From: JADJNW01 sp033761835
GTDB taxonomy: Bacteria; Bacteroidota; Bacteroidia; Chitinophagales; Saprospiraceae
Length of the DNA stretch: 37,437 nt
NCBI GenBank assembly: GCA_033761835.1
Contig: JANRME010000182.1
Coordinates: forward strand, 1 to 37,437
Reading direction: 5' to 3'
Shown: piece by piece, positions 29,151 through 37,437 of the stretch
Position numbering within the stretch: position 1 is the stretch's first letter
How the letters are laid out: each line of letters starts with the position of its first letter
Made by a program: the position numbers and the translations under genes
The notes under the pieces: model-generated
Databases searched by the model: none
What the model was told of the DNA's origin: nothing
What the model saw: only the letters and a program-made list of their open reading frames with translations

Positions 29151-30098
29151 TTAATTCCCATCCTTCCTCGCCGCTACCAAATCCAACAAATTTCTAAAAA
29201 CGATGCGATAAAGCCCCACGGAATCGCTTGCAAAATAAGCTTCACTGTTTTGATTGGAATGAATAATAAAAGGCATTTGGCGGGTGCTGTCGCGGAAGCA
29301 ATGGATCACGAATTGTTCTTCATCTTCGTCCTCAAAAATAGTGAGCGTCATAAATAATTGTTCGGCTTGTTCTACTTCATCGAAATCATCAGCAAAAGTC
29401 TCTCCGCGCAGGCTTTGTAAAGATTGAAGATAGCGTTCCATCCGCGCAGAATCGAGCAGCGAAGCGCCCAGCATCCAGCCCTGCACCGTACGCTGGAATT
29501 GCAAAAGCGTATCGGGCGTTTCGTACAAAAATTCCTGGATATTGTTGATATTATTCAGTTGTAGAATGTTTTTATTTCGAAAAGCGTCAAAATTTAGTTG
29601 CAGGTTCTGCATTGGCGTTCCTTCCACTGCGTATACCTCGTTAGCATCTGCGAAGCGCACGTAGGAAAGGGTTTTCCCAGCAGGGGTGACTTGAATTTTA
29701 CCTACCACAAAATCCTCGCGTAATCCGTGAGCGTCATAGATGCGAATGCGTGTGCCAAGATTTTCGCTCACGCCGTATTCTGACCAGTCTTTGGGCGATT
29801 GTGTAGCAACGAATTGCGTTTTGATATGATATAGTGTCCTTAATAATGGATTCATTAAATCCGCAGGTGCTTTGATATGTACCTGTCCATTGGAAGCAAT
29901 CCATTGTCCCTCCGTTCGTCGCAGCGAAAGTTCTGCCGTCGAATTGGGCGATGTAATCAATAAGGAAGCGAGCGAAGTAGTATCCAACTGTATAAAAGTA
30001 GCATTAAAATTGGGATCGCGCCCCTTCGGAAAATAGCGCAAGGCAAGGTAAACAATAATCATAAGCAAGACGATCAGAAGAATAGTCCTGTCTTTCAT
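29151..30098 (-). CDS. DUF4340-like membrane-anchored protein
   Basis: The 315-residue protein starts with one transmembrane segment (ILLIVLLMIIVYLALRYF, 6-23), followed by a periplasmic part. The segments SAELSLRRTEGQWIASNGQ-like, VSENLGTRIRIYD, FVVGKIQVTPAGKTLSYVRF and VYAVEGTPMQNLQLNFDAFRNK fit DUF4340, whose members form repeated beta domains and often accompany GldF/GldG-type ABC transporters. No such transporter is adjacent here. The family call rests on the pattern; function is unknown. Confidence 0.78.
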   Translation of the reverse strand: MKDRTILLIVLLMIIVYLALRYFPKGRDPNFNATFIQLDTTSLASLLITSPNSTAELSLRRTEGQWIASNGQVHIKAPADLMNPLLRTLYHIKTQFVATQSPKDWSEYGVSENLGTRIRIYDAHGLREDFVVGKIQVTPAGKTLSYVRFADANEVYAVEGTPMQNLQLNFDAFRNKNILQLNNINNIQEFLYETPDTLLQFQRTVQGWMLGASLLDSARMERYLQSLQSLRGETFADDFDEVEQAEQLFMTLTIFEDEDEEQFVIHCFRDSTRQMPFIIHSNQNSEAYFASDSVGLYRIVFRNLLDLVAARKDGN

Positions 30099-30196
30099 AC
30101 TGCTGTTTTTGGGTTGTTGGCTGCATCTAAGTCGGCAGTAAATTTATCATTTTTAAGCATTTTGAGCTATTTCCTGTTGATAAAATCTACGTTTCC

Positions 30197-30229
30197 TTTT
30201 ATAGGATATGGATATAAAAACTAAATTTG
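30197..30229 (+). promoter_or_regulatory. Promoter of the MORN lipoprotein gene
   Basis: TAAATTTG (30222-30229) matches the -7 consensus, with TTTT (30197-30200) 21 bases upstream as a degenerate -33 element. Transcription would start near 30236. This lies downstream of the upstream in-frame ATG at 30208 and supports the start at 30277. Confidence 0.5.
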
Positions 30230-30276
30230 CGAGGTTTTTTAATTTGATATTTTCTCAAACAAAAATGGATAATCCT

Positions 30277-30903
30277 ATGAAAAATTTGTTGTATATGAGT
30301 GTATTGGTGTTGCTACTGACTGCTTGCAATAAATCGGAGCAAGGCAATGGAGCGCCCGGATCAGGGAATGTGGCTTATCAAGATGTTAACATCGCCGATT
30401 ACACCGTAGAAGATGTACCGGAAACCGACTGGCAACGCGCCATTAAGCTTGATTCACTGGGGAATCCCATTGAAATGGGCTTTTTTGATGCATCTGGTAA
30501 AAAAGTGGGCACTTGGATTACATATCATCTTCAGAAACTTTTTCCGCAGCAAATCGCTACTTACAAAAACGGTAAGTTGAATGGTATTTTTGTTCAAGGG
30601 AATCAATTCGGGCAGATTGAATTGATAGCACATTATCAAAACAATAATCTGCATGGGTCTTGGGCAAAATATCGCTTTGCAAGGCTAATAGAAAAAGCGA
30701 ATTATACGGATGGTAAGTTGGATGGCATTTTTGAGGAATATAAACTCCAAACTGGCAAACTCCTTAACACTTCAGAATATAAAAATGGTGTGAGAGATGG
30801 CTACTTTCGTACTTATGATGAAAATGGACAAGTCACTAGCGAGTATTTGTACCGCAACGGTGAGCAAGTAAGCGAGAATACAGCCACGAATTCTAAAAAC
30901 TAA
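30277..30903 (+). CDS. MORN-repeat lipoprotein (YwqK-like)
   Basis: I start at 30277, where MKNLLYMSVLVLLLTAC is a lipoprotein signal with the lipobox LLTAC; Cys17 would be lipidated. The 208-residue product has MORN-2-type repeats from about residue 93 to 197: YKNGKLNGIF, YQNNNLHGSWAKY, YTDGKLDGIFEEY, YKNGVRDGYFRTY and YDENGQVTSEYLYRNGEQV. Proteins with this repeat are often annotated as YwqK-family antitoxins, but a toxin partner is not visible. A surface or envelope lipoprotein is the safer reading. Confidence 0.88.
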   Translation: MKNLLYMSVLVLLLTACNKSEQGNGAPGSGNVAYQDVNIADYTVEDVPETDWQRAIKLDSLGNPIEMGFFDASGKKVGTWITYHLQKLFPQQIATYKNGKLNGIFVQGNQFGQIELIAHYQNNNLHGSWAKYRFARLIEKANYTDGKLDGIFEEYKLQTGKLLNTSEYKNGVRDGYFRTYDENGQVTSEYLYRNGEQVSENTATNSKN

Positions 30904-30972
30904 GAACCTCACAAAATTCCGCATAGCGATGCTCCGCGGGAGTACTACGGACTTATAACATAAAATGCCTCA

Positions 30973-31012
30973 AAGATCACGAAGGGCTCCTTCGGAAAGT
31001 CCTTCGGATCTT
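30973..31012. repeat. Hairpin between convergent MORN and PAS-AraC genes
   Basis: AAGATC (30973-30978) pairs with GATCTT (31007-31012), and CGAAGG (30980-30985) pairs with CCTTCG (31001-31006). The loop contains another CCTTCGG copy. No T-run follows on either strand. It may end transcription from both sides or belong to the repeat class. Confidence 0.55.
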
Positions 31013-31073
31013 CAGAATAAAACCGTTCAACTATTTTGTATCCTATTGAAAATAAGATAATTATAAATTACAA

Positions 31074-31841
31074 TTACTTGAGCCTTGATTGAGCTGCGGT
31101 TTGTCCATTTTTATTACTTTTCAGAAAATCGCGCGGCGTGATGCCACATATTTCTTTAAATACTTTGTAAAAAGTAGATTTATTCTTAAATCCGCATTGC
31201 AAGGCGATACCAAACAACGTAAGGTTGCGAAATGCTGCTTGGTTGATTTTTTGCTTCACATCTTCAACTCGATACGCATTAATAAAATTTTGAAAATGAG
31301 TGCCGGCATGATGATTAACCACCTGCGAAAGGTATTTGGTATTAGTAGAAAGCTGGTCAGCTACGGATTTCAGTGTAAGATTGGGATTCAAATAGATTTT
31401 TTCCGATTCTATCAAGGATTTCAGGCGAAAATAAAGTTTTAACTCCTCCACTCCTTTGAGGCTGCTGCTGCTGTACTTTTCTTTGATTTGCATAATGGGG
31501 AGTTTTTCTTCATCTTCTACTTGCAGTCCGTCCACTTCAAAAGCAATAAAATTGGTCAATTTATGATCGGGATCGTATATCGGATGGATAACTAATTTAC
31601 AAGGATACGCCTCCCCGTTTTTCCGGTAATTGGTAATCGTATCTTTAATCGATGTTTGGCTTTCCAAGCCTTTGCGGATGCGCTTTACGGCGTCTGGCTC
31701 CGACTTCGGGCCCTGTAAAATACTCGGTTTTTTACCTATCACTTCACTCAAAGTATAACCCGTCATTTCAGTAAAATCTTCGTTTACCCAAAGTATACGT
31801 CGTTGAGCATCGGTCACGATAACGGCAATGTATGGTATCAT
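31074..31841 (-). CDS. PAS (LOV-like)-AraC transcriptional regulator
   Basis: The 255-residue protein has an N-terminal PAS domain (about 1-105) and a C-terminal AraC helix-turn-helix (about 150-240: TLKSVADQLSTNTKYLSQVV, then FGIALQCGFKNKSTFYKVFK). The PAS motifs WVNEDFTEMTGYTLSEVIG and ILQGPKSEPDAV are of the LOV type, but the photoactive GRNCRFLQ motif reads GKKPSILQ (36-43). The cysteine that forms the flavin adduct is absent, so a light switch through this adduct is unlikely. The signal is unknown. It is convergent with the MORN lipoprotein gene. Confidence 0.9.
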   Translation of the reverse strand: MIPYIAVIVTDAQRRILWVNEDFTEMTGYTLSEVIGKKPSILQGPKSEPDAVKRIRKGLESQTSIKDTITNYRKNGEAYPCKLVIHPIYDPDHKLTNFIAFEVDGLQVEDEEKLPIMQIKEKYSSSSLKGVEELKLYFRLKSLIESEKIYLNPNLTLKSVADQLSTNTKYLSQVVNHHAGTHFQNFINAYRVEDVKQKINQAAFRNLTLFGIALQCGFKNKSTFYKVFKEICGITPRDFLKSNKNGQTAAQSRLK

Positions 31842-32163
31842 GCTGGTAATAGCTTATTTTGTTCAATCTCAGGAAATATTCATTGACAAACCTTAAACAC
31901 AATCCTACTTTACAAAATTTGGTTTTCAAACTTTAATCTACAAAATAGTCAAGGATTTTTAAAACCCCTTCCCAAATTTTAACAAAAATAGCGAGAAGAA
32001 CACGAGCATATTTTACTAAAGAAAGTAAGTTAGCATTTATCTTGTTATGAAAAGAATATATCCGTTTGCAAATAATGTGAAAGGAAATAGTATATTTGAA
32101 GTCAATCATTACACAGAAAATATTATCAGCGCTTGATAATGAGCAACTTTTAATTAGCACGGC
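31842..32163. other. Spacer between the PAS-AraC and helicase genes
   Basis: This 322-base AT-rich spacer separates two divergent genes. Apart from a promoter-like sequence for the helicase gene (32065-32098), I see no RNA gene, array or convincing ORF. A minus-strand frame at 31933-32175 overlaps the helicase start and has no recognisable features. Confidence 0.6.
32065..32098 (+). promoter_or_regulatory. Possible promoter of the helicase gene
   Basis: TATATTTG (32091-32098) matches TAnnTTTG; TTTG (32065-32068) lies 22 bases upstream, slightly more than the best spacing. The start would be near 32105, about 60 bases before the ATG. Confidence 0.4.
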
Positions 32164-35100
32164 ATGAGCAAGCACGATACTTTATCGAATAACACATATC
32201 AAACATATCTGGAAATATTGCCATTACAAAACCACGCAATTGACTTGACCAAAGTTGACCCCGATGCAGAAGCCTCTGCCTCCAGTTGGGTCGAACAATT
32301 ATTGGGGCAAGGGCAATTCCAAGCGAATGCGCAACCGGATTATCCTATTACAGAAATATTACAACATTTTTATTTTTCTTCACGCAACCATGAGCGCACG
32401 AAAGGCTTACCAACTTTAGGTTTTGGCTATCCTATTCTGCTTTGGAAACAAGATGATATAACGGTAGCTGCACCTTTATTTATATGGCAATTAGATTTAA
32501 TGTTAGCGCCTGCATCCACCAGCACTTGGGTCTTGTCGCACCGCAAAGGAGGAAGGGTTTCTTATAATAAACACCTCGCCAAATTATTAAATCATTATAT
32601 CGAACATGATGTAGATGCTATTTTATCAAAAGCGATACGCGATGGCGTGATGACACCAAAAACATTGGAAAGATGCTGCGAAGACCTCTCTGAACGCTTA
32701 GGTATTCTTATTCAGGAGGCTGAAATGCTTATAAATCCTTGCCCTATTGCCAACGAACTAACGGAATTGCAAAGCAATGGCCTCATCCAGCGCTGCGGCG
32801 CGATTGGTTTGTTTCCGCCACAAATGCTCTCCGACACAGTTTTGCCAAACGAAGATTGGGTTTTATGTGAAGAAAAAAAACTTGAGGGACACGAATTCGG
32901 CTTGCTGTCTTTGGATGCGCACCAGGCGAGTGCCTTACAAAGCATTTTTGCGCAAAAAACAACGATAGTAGAGGGTTCCGCTGGCACTGGAAAAACACAT
33001 TTGCTGGTGCAAACTATAAATAACGCCCTTTCCAATGGGCAGCGCTGCTTGGTCGTATCAGAAAATCTGGGTGCTTTAAGACAAATTCAAAATCGTTTAG
33101 CGCAGTTGGGATTAACACCTTATAATTTTTTATTGCAAGATGAAATGACCGATAAATCGGTACTCTTGGATTTATTGCGCAGCATCGCCAATGCCGACGG
33201 GGCTTTGCCCGCATTCGACGAAGTCAATTTTCGGGCTACTTTGGACAAAAGTAAGCGCCTCAAAAGCAAATTAGATAAAAGTTATCGCGCTGTGCGCAGT
33301 AATTTATTCGGCCCATTCAATTGGACGCAAATCGTCGGGCAATTTTTGCGCAGCAATCGAATCGAAGGTAAAGAATTGTTATCCAGCCAATTAAATCCGC
33401 AAGATTTTTTATTTACGTATGAAGAATATTTAAAATTACAAGATAGCATCCGCATTTCTTTTCCTTTGTATGCAAAAGTGAATACGTTGCGGCACACCCT
33501 CAGTAATTTGCATGAAAGCATTTTTACCAAAAAAGGCAAGGAAGAAAGTTTGGATTTTATCAGCAGGCAATTGGACGCTTTTCTTGAAAAAGCAGAGAGC
33601 CTACACCACCGATTTATCAATAAAATCAATGCTTATACCGACCGCCTCAGCGATCATTACGAAGGGTATTATGGCGAGCTTTCTACCCGATTAGTGCGAT
33701 TAAAAGATCAAATGGCAGACTATTCGAGTCGTTATGGTGCTGATTTTGAACATACTACAGCAGGAGCACTCAAGTTGCGAGGTGTTTTTTCGGGCAAAGT
33801 AAAAGCAGTATTAGAAGCCAGAGATGAGGTTGCGAGCGCTTATCTTGAGCTTGTGAAAGCTTTTGAAAAAGAACGCTATTTTGATTATCAGTTTTCGGCT
33901 TCAAGCGACGGGAAAAATATTCAAAAAGCCTTGCAAAACCTGGCTTCTTTTGAAAAAGCATTGTACAATTGGCGCGATGGATTACCCGCTTTGGTGCAAG
34001 AGGAATTATCGAGATTAAATGCTAAAAATGCCAATGAAAATCTAGGTTTAAACGATCAAATTGCTGAATTAGAATACGCATTGGATTTATTAGCGGCTGA
34101 ATTGAACGAGGCAAAATTGTACGCGCAGCCCTTTGAAAATAAGATGCTGACCATTCCCAGAAGTCAAAAATATCTCGAAGAAATCATCGAGCATATAGAA
34201 ACAACGCGCCTGGCGCTGCGGGATTACGATTATTTCTACGATTGGCAGCGCAACTGGCTCTCTCTGCCTGACCACGCGACTCGACTCATCCAGGCTTTGA
34301 TAAAAGTGAAACCGAACGATTGGCTACAGGCTTTTGAAAGCTGGTATTTGAATAACGTGCTTACTGCAACAGCCCAGGATTCCTTGCCAACCGACGATAC
34401 TGCTATCACCGACTTTGTAAGGAGTTTTCATCAATTGAAAAAATTATTGCCCAACCAAATCAGTTATCGCTGGCAATCCGCGCGCGAGGAAGCATTCAAG
34501 GCTTCGCGCCGAAATAATCGGGATCATTTCAATTTACTATTCGGAAAGAAAAACCAGGAACTCGCCAAAGATAAATCGCTTCGAGAACTCTTGATCAAAA
34601 GCTTGAACGAAGTGACGAGCGTTTATCCGATACTGCTGGCTACGCCCTATATGGTTGAAAATATCCTCTCATTAAAAGCACAACATTTTGACTATGTATT
34701 GTTTGATGAATCGCAATATTTAGAAGTCGAACAGATTTGGAAACCTTTGCAAATGGCCAAAAAAGCAGTGATTTTTGGTAATTGTAGCGAGTTACCTGCC
34801 AAAGATGAATCGGTGCTGCTAGGTTGGGCAAAAGCGCAAGGCATTCCCGCCATGAAATTACAAACTTGTCATCGTTGGAATCCTGGCAATTTGTTACAAC
34901 TCATTCACAGCAAAAATATAGATGAGACGGCGGTTGGTCAGTTTAAAATCACGTTTGAACAATTAGATGGGCGCTACGACGAGCACACTGGAACCAATGA
35001 AGAAGAGGCACAGCACATTATTCATTTGCTCAACGACATCAAGCCAACCGAAAAAAGAACCTTTCCGACGGTAGGCATTGCCTGTTTTACGGTGGCGCAG

Positions 35101-35895
35101 CGCGATTTAATCGCATCGTATCTATTGAAAATCAAGCAGAAATGGTCGCCCGGTGTAGAAAAAATTCAGCAACTGGAGCGCAACGGATTAGGAGTTTTTC
35201 ATATTGATGAATTGCGAGGGCAGCATTTTGACGTGTTGATTGTATCCGCCACTTATGGCATCGTCAACGCCAAAGGCGATCTTGGTACGAGTATTGAAGC
35301 GCTGAATGCCCCGACATTTACTTGTAGCATCCGTTTGTTAATGACGCGTCCTTTGCAAGAGTTATACATTATAAATTCCGTTCCACAGTCGAATCTTAAA
35401 TCCTGGTTAGATGCGCCTGAACAACCCGGGTTATTCCTATTTGCCAACTATCTGGCTTACAATCAATCCTTGCAAAGTGCTGATGCCAATCTTCAGCAAA
35501 CAATTGCGCAGCGTTTGCAAAACTGGGCGCAACCAAGTATAGAAACATTTATTGAGCAGGCATTTTTGGAAGAAGTTGAGCTTACCTTGCATCCATATCT
35601 TGGTCAAGACAGAATCAAAATTGGCGTAGAAGAAGCACAGTTGCGCTTGCCTTTACTCATTGAAGCGGTCAACAGCCACCAGCCGGGGATGGTATTACAA
35701 CCCAACGGTTTTTTCGCGGACACGCCTGCTACCGATTTTATTTGGGAGGACGAACAAAAAGAATTATTGATACAACATGGCTTTGCTTATCAGCCCATTT
35801 GGTCGGTTAATTGGTGGAAAAACCCCAAGCAAGAAGCCCGAAAATTGGCGAGTGCGATTATTAAAACAGATTCGGAATATGTGACCGATCTTTAA
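32164..35895 (+). CDS. Large superfamily 1 helicase-like ATPase with degenerate Vsr-like C-terminus
   Basis: The 1243-residue protein has an N-terminal region of about 245 residues with no recognised fold, then LDAHQASAL (250-258, Q-motif-like) and a Walker A GSAGTGKT (271-278). A long predicted helical insertion (about 355-820) separates this from LLATPYMV (824-831) and the Walker B-type VLFDESQ (845-851). Further SF1 motifs are VIFGNCSELPA (869-879, degenerate GDxxQLPP), CHRW (902-905), GQHFDVLIVSATYG (1019-1032) and LLMTRP (1058-1063). The C-terminal part (about 1125-1235) ends QKELLIQHGFAYQPIWSVNW, like the tail of Vsr/MTES_1575-type nucleases, but the expected acidic catalytic residues are not evident. 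The gene stands alone. Confidence 0.85.
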   Translation: MSKHDTLSNNTYQTYLEILPLQNHAIDLTKVDPDAEASASSWVEQLLGQGQFQANAQPDYPITEILQHFYFSSRNHERTKGLPTLGFGYPILLWKQDDITVAAPLFIWQLDLMLAPASTSTWVLSHRKGGRVSYNKHLAKLLNHYIEHDVDAILSKAIRDGVMTPKTLERCCEDLSERLGILIQEAEMLINPCPIANELTELQSNGLIQRCGAIGLFPPQMLSDTVLPNEDWVLCEEKKLEGHEFGLLSLDAHQASALQSIFAQKTTIVEGSAGTGKTHLLVQTINNALSNGQRCLVVSENLGALRQIQNRLAQLGLTPYNFLLQDEMTDKSVLLDLLRSIANADGALPAFDEVNFRATLDKSKRLKSKLDKSYRAVRSNLFGPFNWTQIVGQFLRSNRIEGKELLSSQLNPQDFLFTYEEYLKLQDSIRISFPLYAKVNTLRHTLSNLHESIFTKKGKEESLDFISRQLDAFLEKAESLHHRFINKINAYTDRLSDHYEGYYGELSTRLVRLKDQMADYSSRYGADFEHTTAGALKLRGVFSGKVKAVLEARDEVASAYLELVKAFEKERYFDYQFSASSDGKNIQKALQNLASFEKALYNWRDGLPALVQEELSRLNAKNANENLGLNDQIAELEYALDLLAAELNEAKLYAQPFENKMLTIPRSQKYLEEIIEHIETTRLALRDYDYFYDWQRNWLSLPDHATRLIQALIKVKPNDWLQAFESWYLNNVLTATAQDSLPTDDTAITDFVRSFHQLKKLLPNQISYRWQSAREEAFKASRRNNRDHFNLLFGKKNQELAKDKSLRELLIKSLNEVTSVYPILLATPYMVENILSLKAQHFDYVLFDESQYLEVEQIWKPLQMAKKAVIFGNCSELPAKDESVLLGWAKAQGIPAMKLQTCHRWNPGNLLQLIHSKNIDETAVGQFKITFEQLDGRYDEHTGTNEEEAQHIIHLLNDIKPTEKRTFPTVGIACFTVAQRDLIASYLLKIKQKWSPGVEKIQQLERNGLGVFHIDELRGQHFDVLIVSATYGIVNAKGDLGTSIEALNAPTFTCSIRLLMTRPLQELYIINSVPQSNLKSWLDAPEQPGLFLFANYLAYNQSLQSADANLQQTIAQRLQNWAQPSIETFIEQAFLEEVELTLHPYLGQDRIKIGVEEAQLRLPLLIEAVNSHQPGMVLQPNGFFADTPATDFIWEDEQKELLIQHGFAYQPIWSVNWWKNPKQEARKLASAIIKTDSEYVTDL

Positions 35896-35898
35896 TAT

Positions 35899-35952
35899 GA
35901 AATCAGAAATTGTCTTTGTCCAACGATATTATATTAATCATTTCTGATTTTC
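35899..35952. repeat. Inverted repeat between the helicase gene and the SPYFN-type gene
   Basis: AAATCAGAAAT (35900-35910) has an exact inverted partner ATTTCTGATTT (35940-35950). The left arm reads as two heptads, GAAATCA and GAAATTG (35899-35912). The right arm reaches the stop codon of the minus-strand gene at 35951-35953. It can act as a bidirectional terminator-like stem, but no strong T-run is present. Confidence 0.65.
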
Positions 35953-37357
35953 AAATTGAAGTTAATTGCTGTAAAAGCCAAGTTCGGTCGCTAAGCATAG
36001 CGGTTTCATTTACTTTTTGTTGGAGTTTTTTTATATTAACAGGCTTTTTATATAATTCATGTAATAAATTCACAAAATTCAGATAAGGTTCTTTCACTTC
36101 TTTTGGCACATTTTTATTGCGTCGCAAGAAGTTTTTAAACGCTGAAATCAAAGATAAGAGCGCCTCATTTTCCTCGGTTTCGTAATAAATTTTTAGCAGC
36201 ATCGCCTTGGCACCCAAATGGTAATGTATATCAGAAAATTCTACCTGATTTAAATATTGCAATGCATCGCCATAACTTTTTCGATGGTAATATAAATCTG
36301 CCAGATTAAAATGATAAGCATCTGCTCGTTTATCTTCCTCTAGTTTTTCGCTATATTTCTTTACAAAATCCTCCACCCAATCGTACTGCCCGAGGCCGAG
36401 ACCAAGCTTCACCATGTTTTTATACGTCCAGGGTGAAATTTGTCCTTTTTCTAGAAGTACCTGATTTTCAACACCTTCTCGATATAAATTCATCAAATCC
36501 TGGGTAAATTCTTTCGCGCCAAGCCGAATCCGATGAATACAAAAATTGATGGCAAAATGATATAAAGCGCGTTGCTCATCTATTGGAAATTGTGCTGCAA
36601 ACTGCCGCAAATCCTGCGTGTAAGCGCGAAAAAACTCTTCTGGCTCCGCTTCGGTGAGTGTAAGCAAGAGTAAATGATATAAATGAATAGCCGGAATATG
36701 GTCAAGGTTATTATTCTGTAAATATTTTTTTAATTCAGCAAGCATATTTAACTCATAATCAGCAGTAATAAATTTTTGCTGATCGAGCATATTACATAAA
36801 TAGCGTAATTTTTTTGCAATAAAAAAAACATCCAAAAAATCACTGGCATTCTGCAAATTCTGGTCATAGCGCCGAAGATTCTGCTTGGCAAAATGCTCAT
36901 CCGCTACGTCCGATAATAAATAACGCTGAAAATAATAATCGGTATTGCGATAAGGCGAAGCCTCAATCCTATCCAGCGTTTGCTGAAAAATATACTGATA
37001 ATTTTTATCCAAATCACGCTCCACATAAGCAAATAATTGCTGATATTCTGGCAGAATTCCTGACTGTTCATAACGCCGCAGCCCTATAAAACGCTCAGCC
37101 AGCTTGAGCAATAAGCTTATGCAATAATTGAGCTGGCGCTCATCATAAGATTGATTGGGATATATCGCTGCAAAAACCGCTTTTCGTTCGATCTTAGCCG
37201 CCGGAAAACCTTTGGTGGCAAGCGGTTTAAGGTAATGATACAATCGAATCAAATCCTCATTTTTATTAAAATAAGGCGATTCCACAAAATCTTTAAAAGC
37301 CCGAAGCTCCGAGGAATCAAAGGTTTTGAGCAATAAAACAAGCTTGCTATGTTGCAT
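35951..37357 (-). CDS. Uncharacterised SPYFN-type TPR-like protein
   Basis: I start at 37357 (MQHSKLVLLLKTFDSSELRA); 13 additional upstream codons are in frame but contain Cys-rich unrelated residues. The 468-residue protein begins with the pattern LKTFDSSELRAFKDFVESPY followed by Phe-Asn, then FPAAKIERKAVFAAIYP. From memory I associate this pattern with a multicopy, uncharacterised protein type of Saprospiria. The rest is almost entirely alpha-helical and looks like tetratricopeptide-type repeats, for example HFNLADLYYHRKSYGDALQY. No catalytic residues are evident. A role in protein-protein interaction is a guess. Confidence 0.82.
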   Translation of the reverse strand: MQHSKLVLLLKTFDSSELRAFKDFVESPYFNKNEDLIRLYHYLKPLATKGFPAAKIERKAVFAAIYPNQSYDERQLNYCISLLLKLAERFIGLRRYEQSGILPEYQQLFAYVERDLDKNYQYIFQQTLDRIEASPYRNTDYYFQRYLLSDVADEHFAKQNLRRYDQNLQNASDFLDVFFIAKKLRYLCNMLDQQKFITADYELNMLAELKKYLQNNNLDHIPAIHLYHLLLLTLTEAEPEEFFRAYTQDLRQFAAQFPIDEQRALYHFAINFCIHRIRLGAKEFTQDLMNLYREGVENQVLLEKGQISPWTYKNMVKLGLGLGQYDWVEDFVKKYSEKLEEDKRADAYHFNLADLYYHRKSYGDALQYLNQVEFSDIHYHLGAKAMLLKIYYETEENEALLSLISAFKNFLRRNKNVPKEVKEPYLNFVNLLHELYKKPVNIKKLQQKVNETAMLSDRTWLLQQLTSI

Positions 37358-37385
37358 TTCGAATTCAATTTGGTCACACCAGCAA

Positions 37386-37393
37386 CAAATGTA
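37386..37393 (-). promoter_or_regulatory. Possible -7 element of the SPYFN-type gene
   Basis: The minus strand reads TACATTTG, a match to TAnnTTTG. TTTG at 37417-37420 is 23 bases away, longer than usual. The start would be about 20-25 bases before the ATG. Confidence 0.35.
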
Positions 37394-37437
37394 CACGAAT
37401 CTTGTTGCATAATTTGCAAAAATTTTCTGATAAAAAT

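Noticed and set aside
30208..30276. Upstream in-frame ATG for the MORN lipoprotein.
   Set aside because: It lies upstream of the predicted -7 element and would bury the lipoprotein signal peptide.
30973..31012. Hairpin considered as a classical rho-independent terminator.
   Set aside because: No T-run follows the stem on either strand; kept as a hairpin only.
31933..32175. Minus-strand frame of 80 codons in the spacer before the helicase gene.
   Set aside because: It overlaps the helicase start, has no recognisable motif and no promoter-like sequence of its own.

Overview
The window looks like a Bacteroidota chromosome, most likely from the Saprospiria. The evidence is the gene order of the ribosomal superoperon (no tuf between fusA and rpsJ, no adk between secY and map, carA directly behind rplQ), several promoters of the Bacteroidota form TTTG-N19-TAnnTTTG, and a gene of the roughly 470-residue 'SPYFN' protein type that I associate with Saprospiria. 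The lineage is inferred from gene order and protein style, not from rRNA.

Positions 1-20469, minus strand. This is an almost complete str-S10-spc-alpha ribosomal superoperon, read right to left: rpsL-rpsG-fusA, rpsJ-rplC-rplD-rplW-rplB-rpsS-rplV-rpsC-rplP-rpmC-rpsQ, rplN-rplX-rplE-rpsN-rpsH-rplF-rplR-rpsE-rpmD-rplO-secY-map-infA-rpmJ, rpsM-rpsK-rpsD-rpoA-rplQ. It starts at a consensus promoter upstream of rpsL and ends at a strong hairpin behind rplQ. The first 18 codons of carA follow, under their own predicted promoter. Several ribosomal proteins carry low-complexity tails: a Gly/Arg/Asp tail on S3, acidic tails on L17 and L22, and a long L29.

Positions 20519-23179, plus strand. A Crp/Fnr-type regulator is followed by a small secreted barrel-like protein, a DUF4386-like membrane protein and an acyl-ACP thioesterase. 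Positions 23201-24547, minus strand, hold a GxxExxY (PD-(D/E)XK-like) gene enclosed by inverted repeat arrays, and fdhD. Positions 24750-29093 hold a probable trans-4-hydroxyproline catabolic cluster: a pyrroline-hydroxycarboxylate deaminase-like protein of the DHDPS family, a 4-hydroxyproline 2-epimerase with two catalytic cysteines, a DadA-like FAD dehydrogenase and a convergent AraC regulator. Positions 29151-37357 hold a DUF4340-like protein, a MORN-repeat lipoprotein, a PAS(LOV-like)-AraC regulator, a 1243-residue SF1 helicase with a degenerate Vsr-like C-terminus, and the SPYFN-type protein.

The most unusual signal is not a gene. About twenty spacers contain short arrays of degenerate 7-, 8- or 9-base words, usually as two arms in inverted orientation. 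Each locus has its own word (GTGTTNNN, AAANNNG, GARGTNN, NTTAGAN, CAATTNN and others), but the period and the inverted layout are conserved. Some arrays run into the ends of genes and supply stop codons and C-terminal residues. I do not know a named element that describes them.
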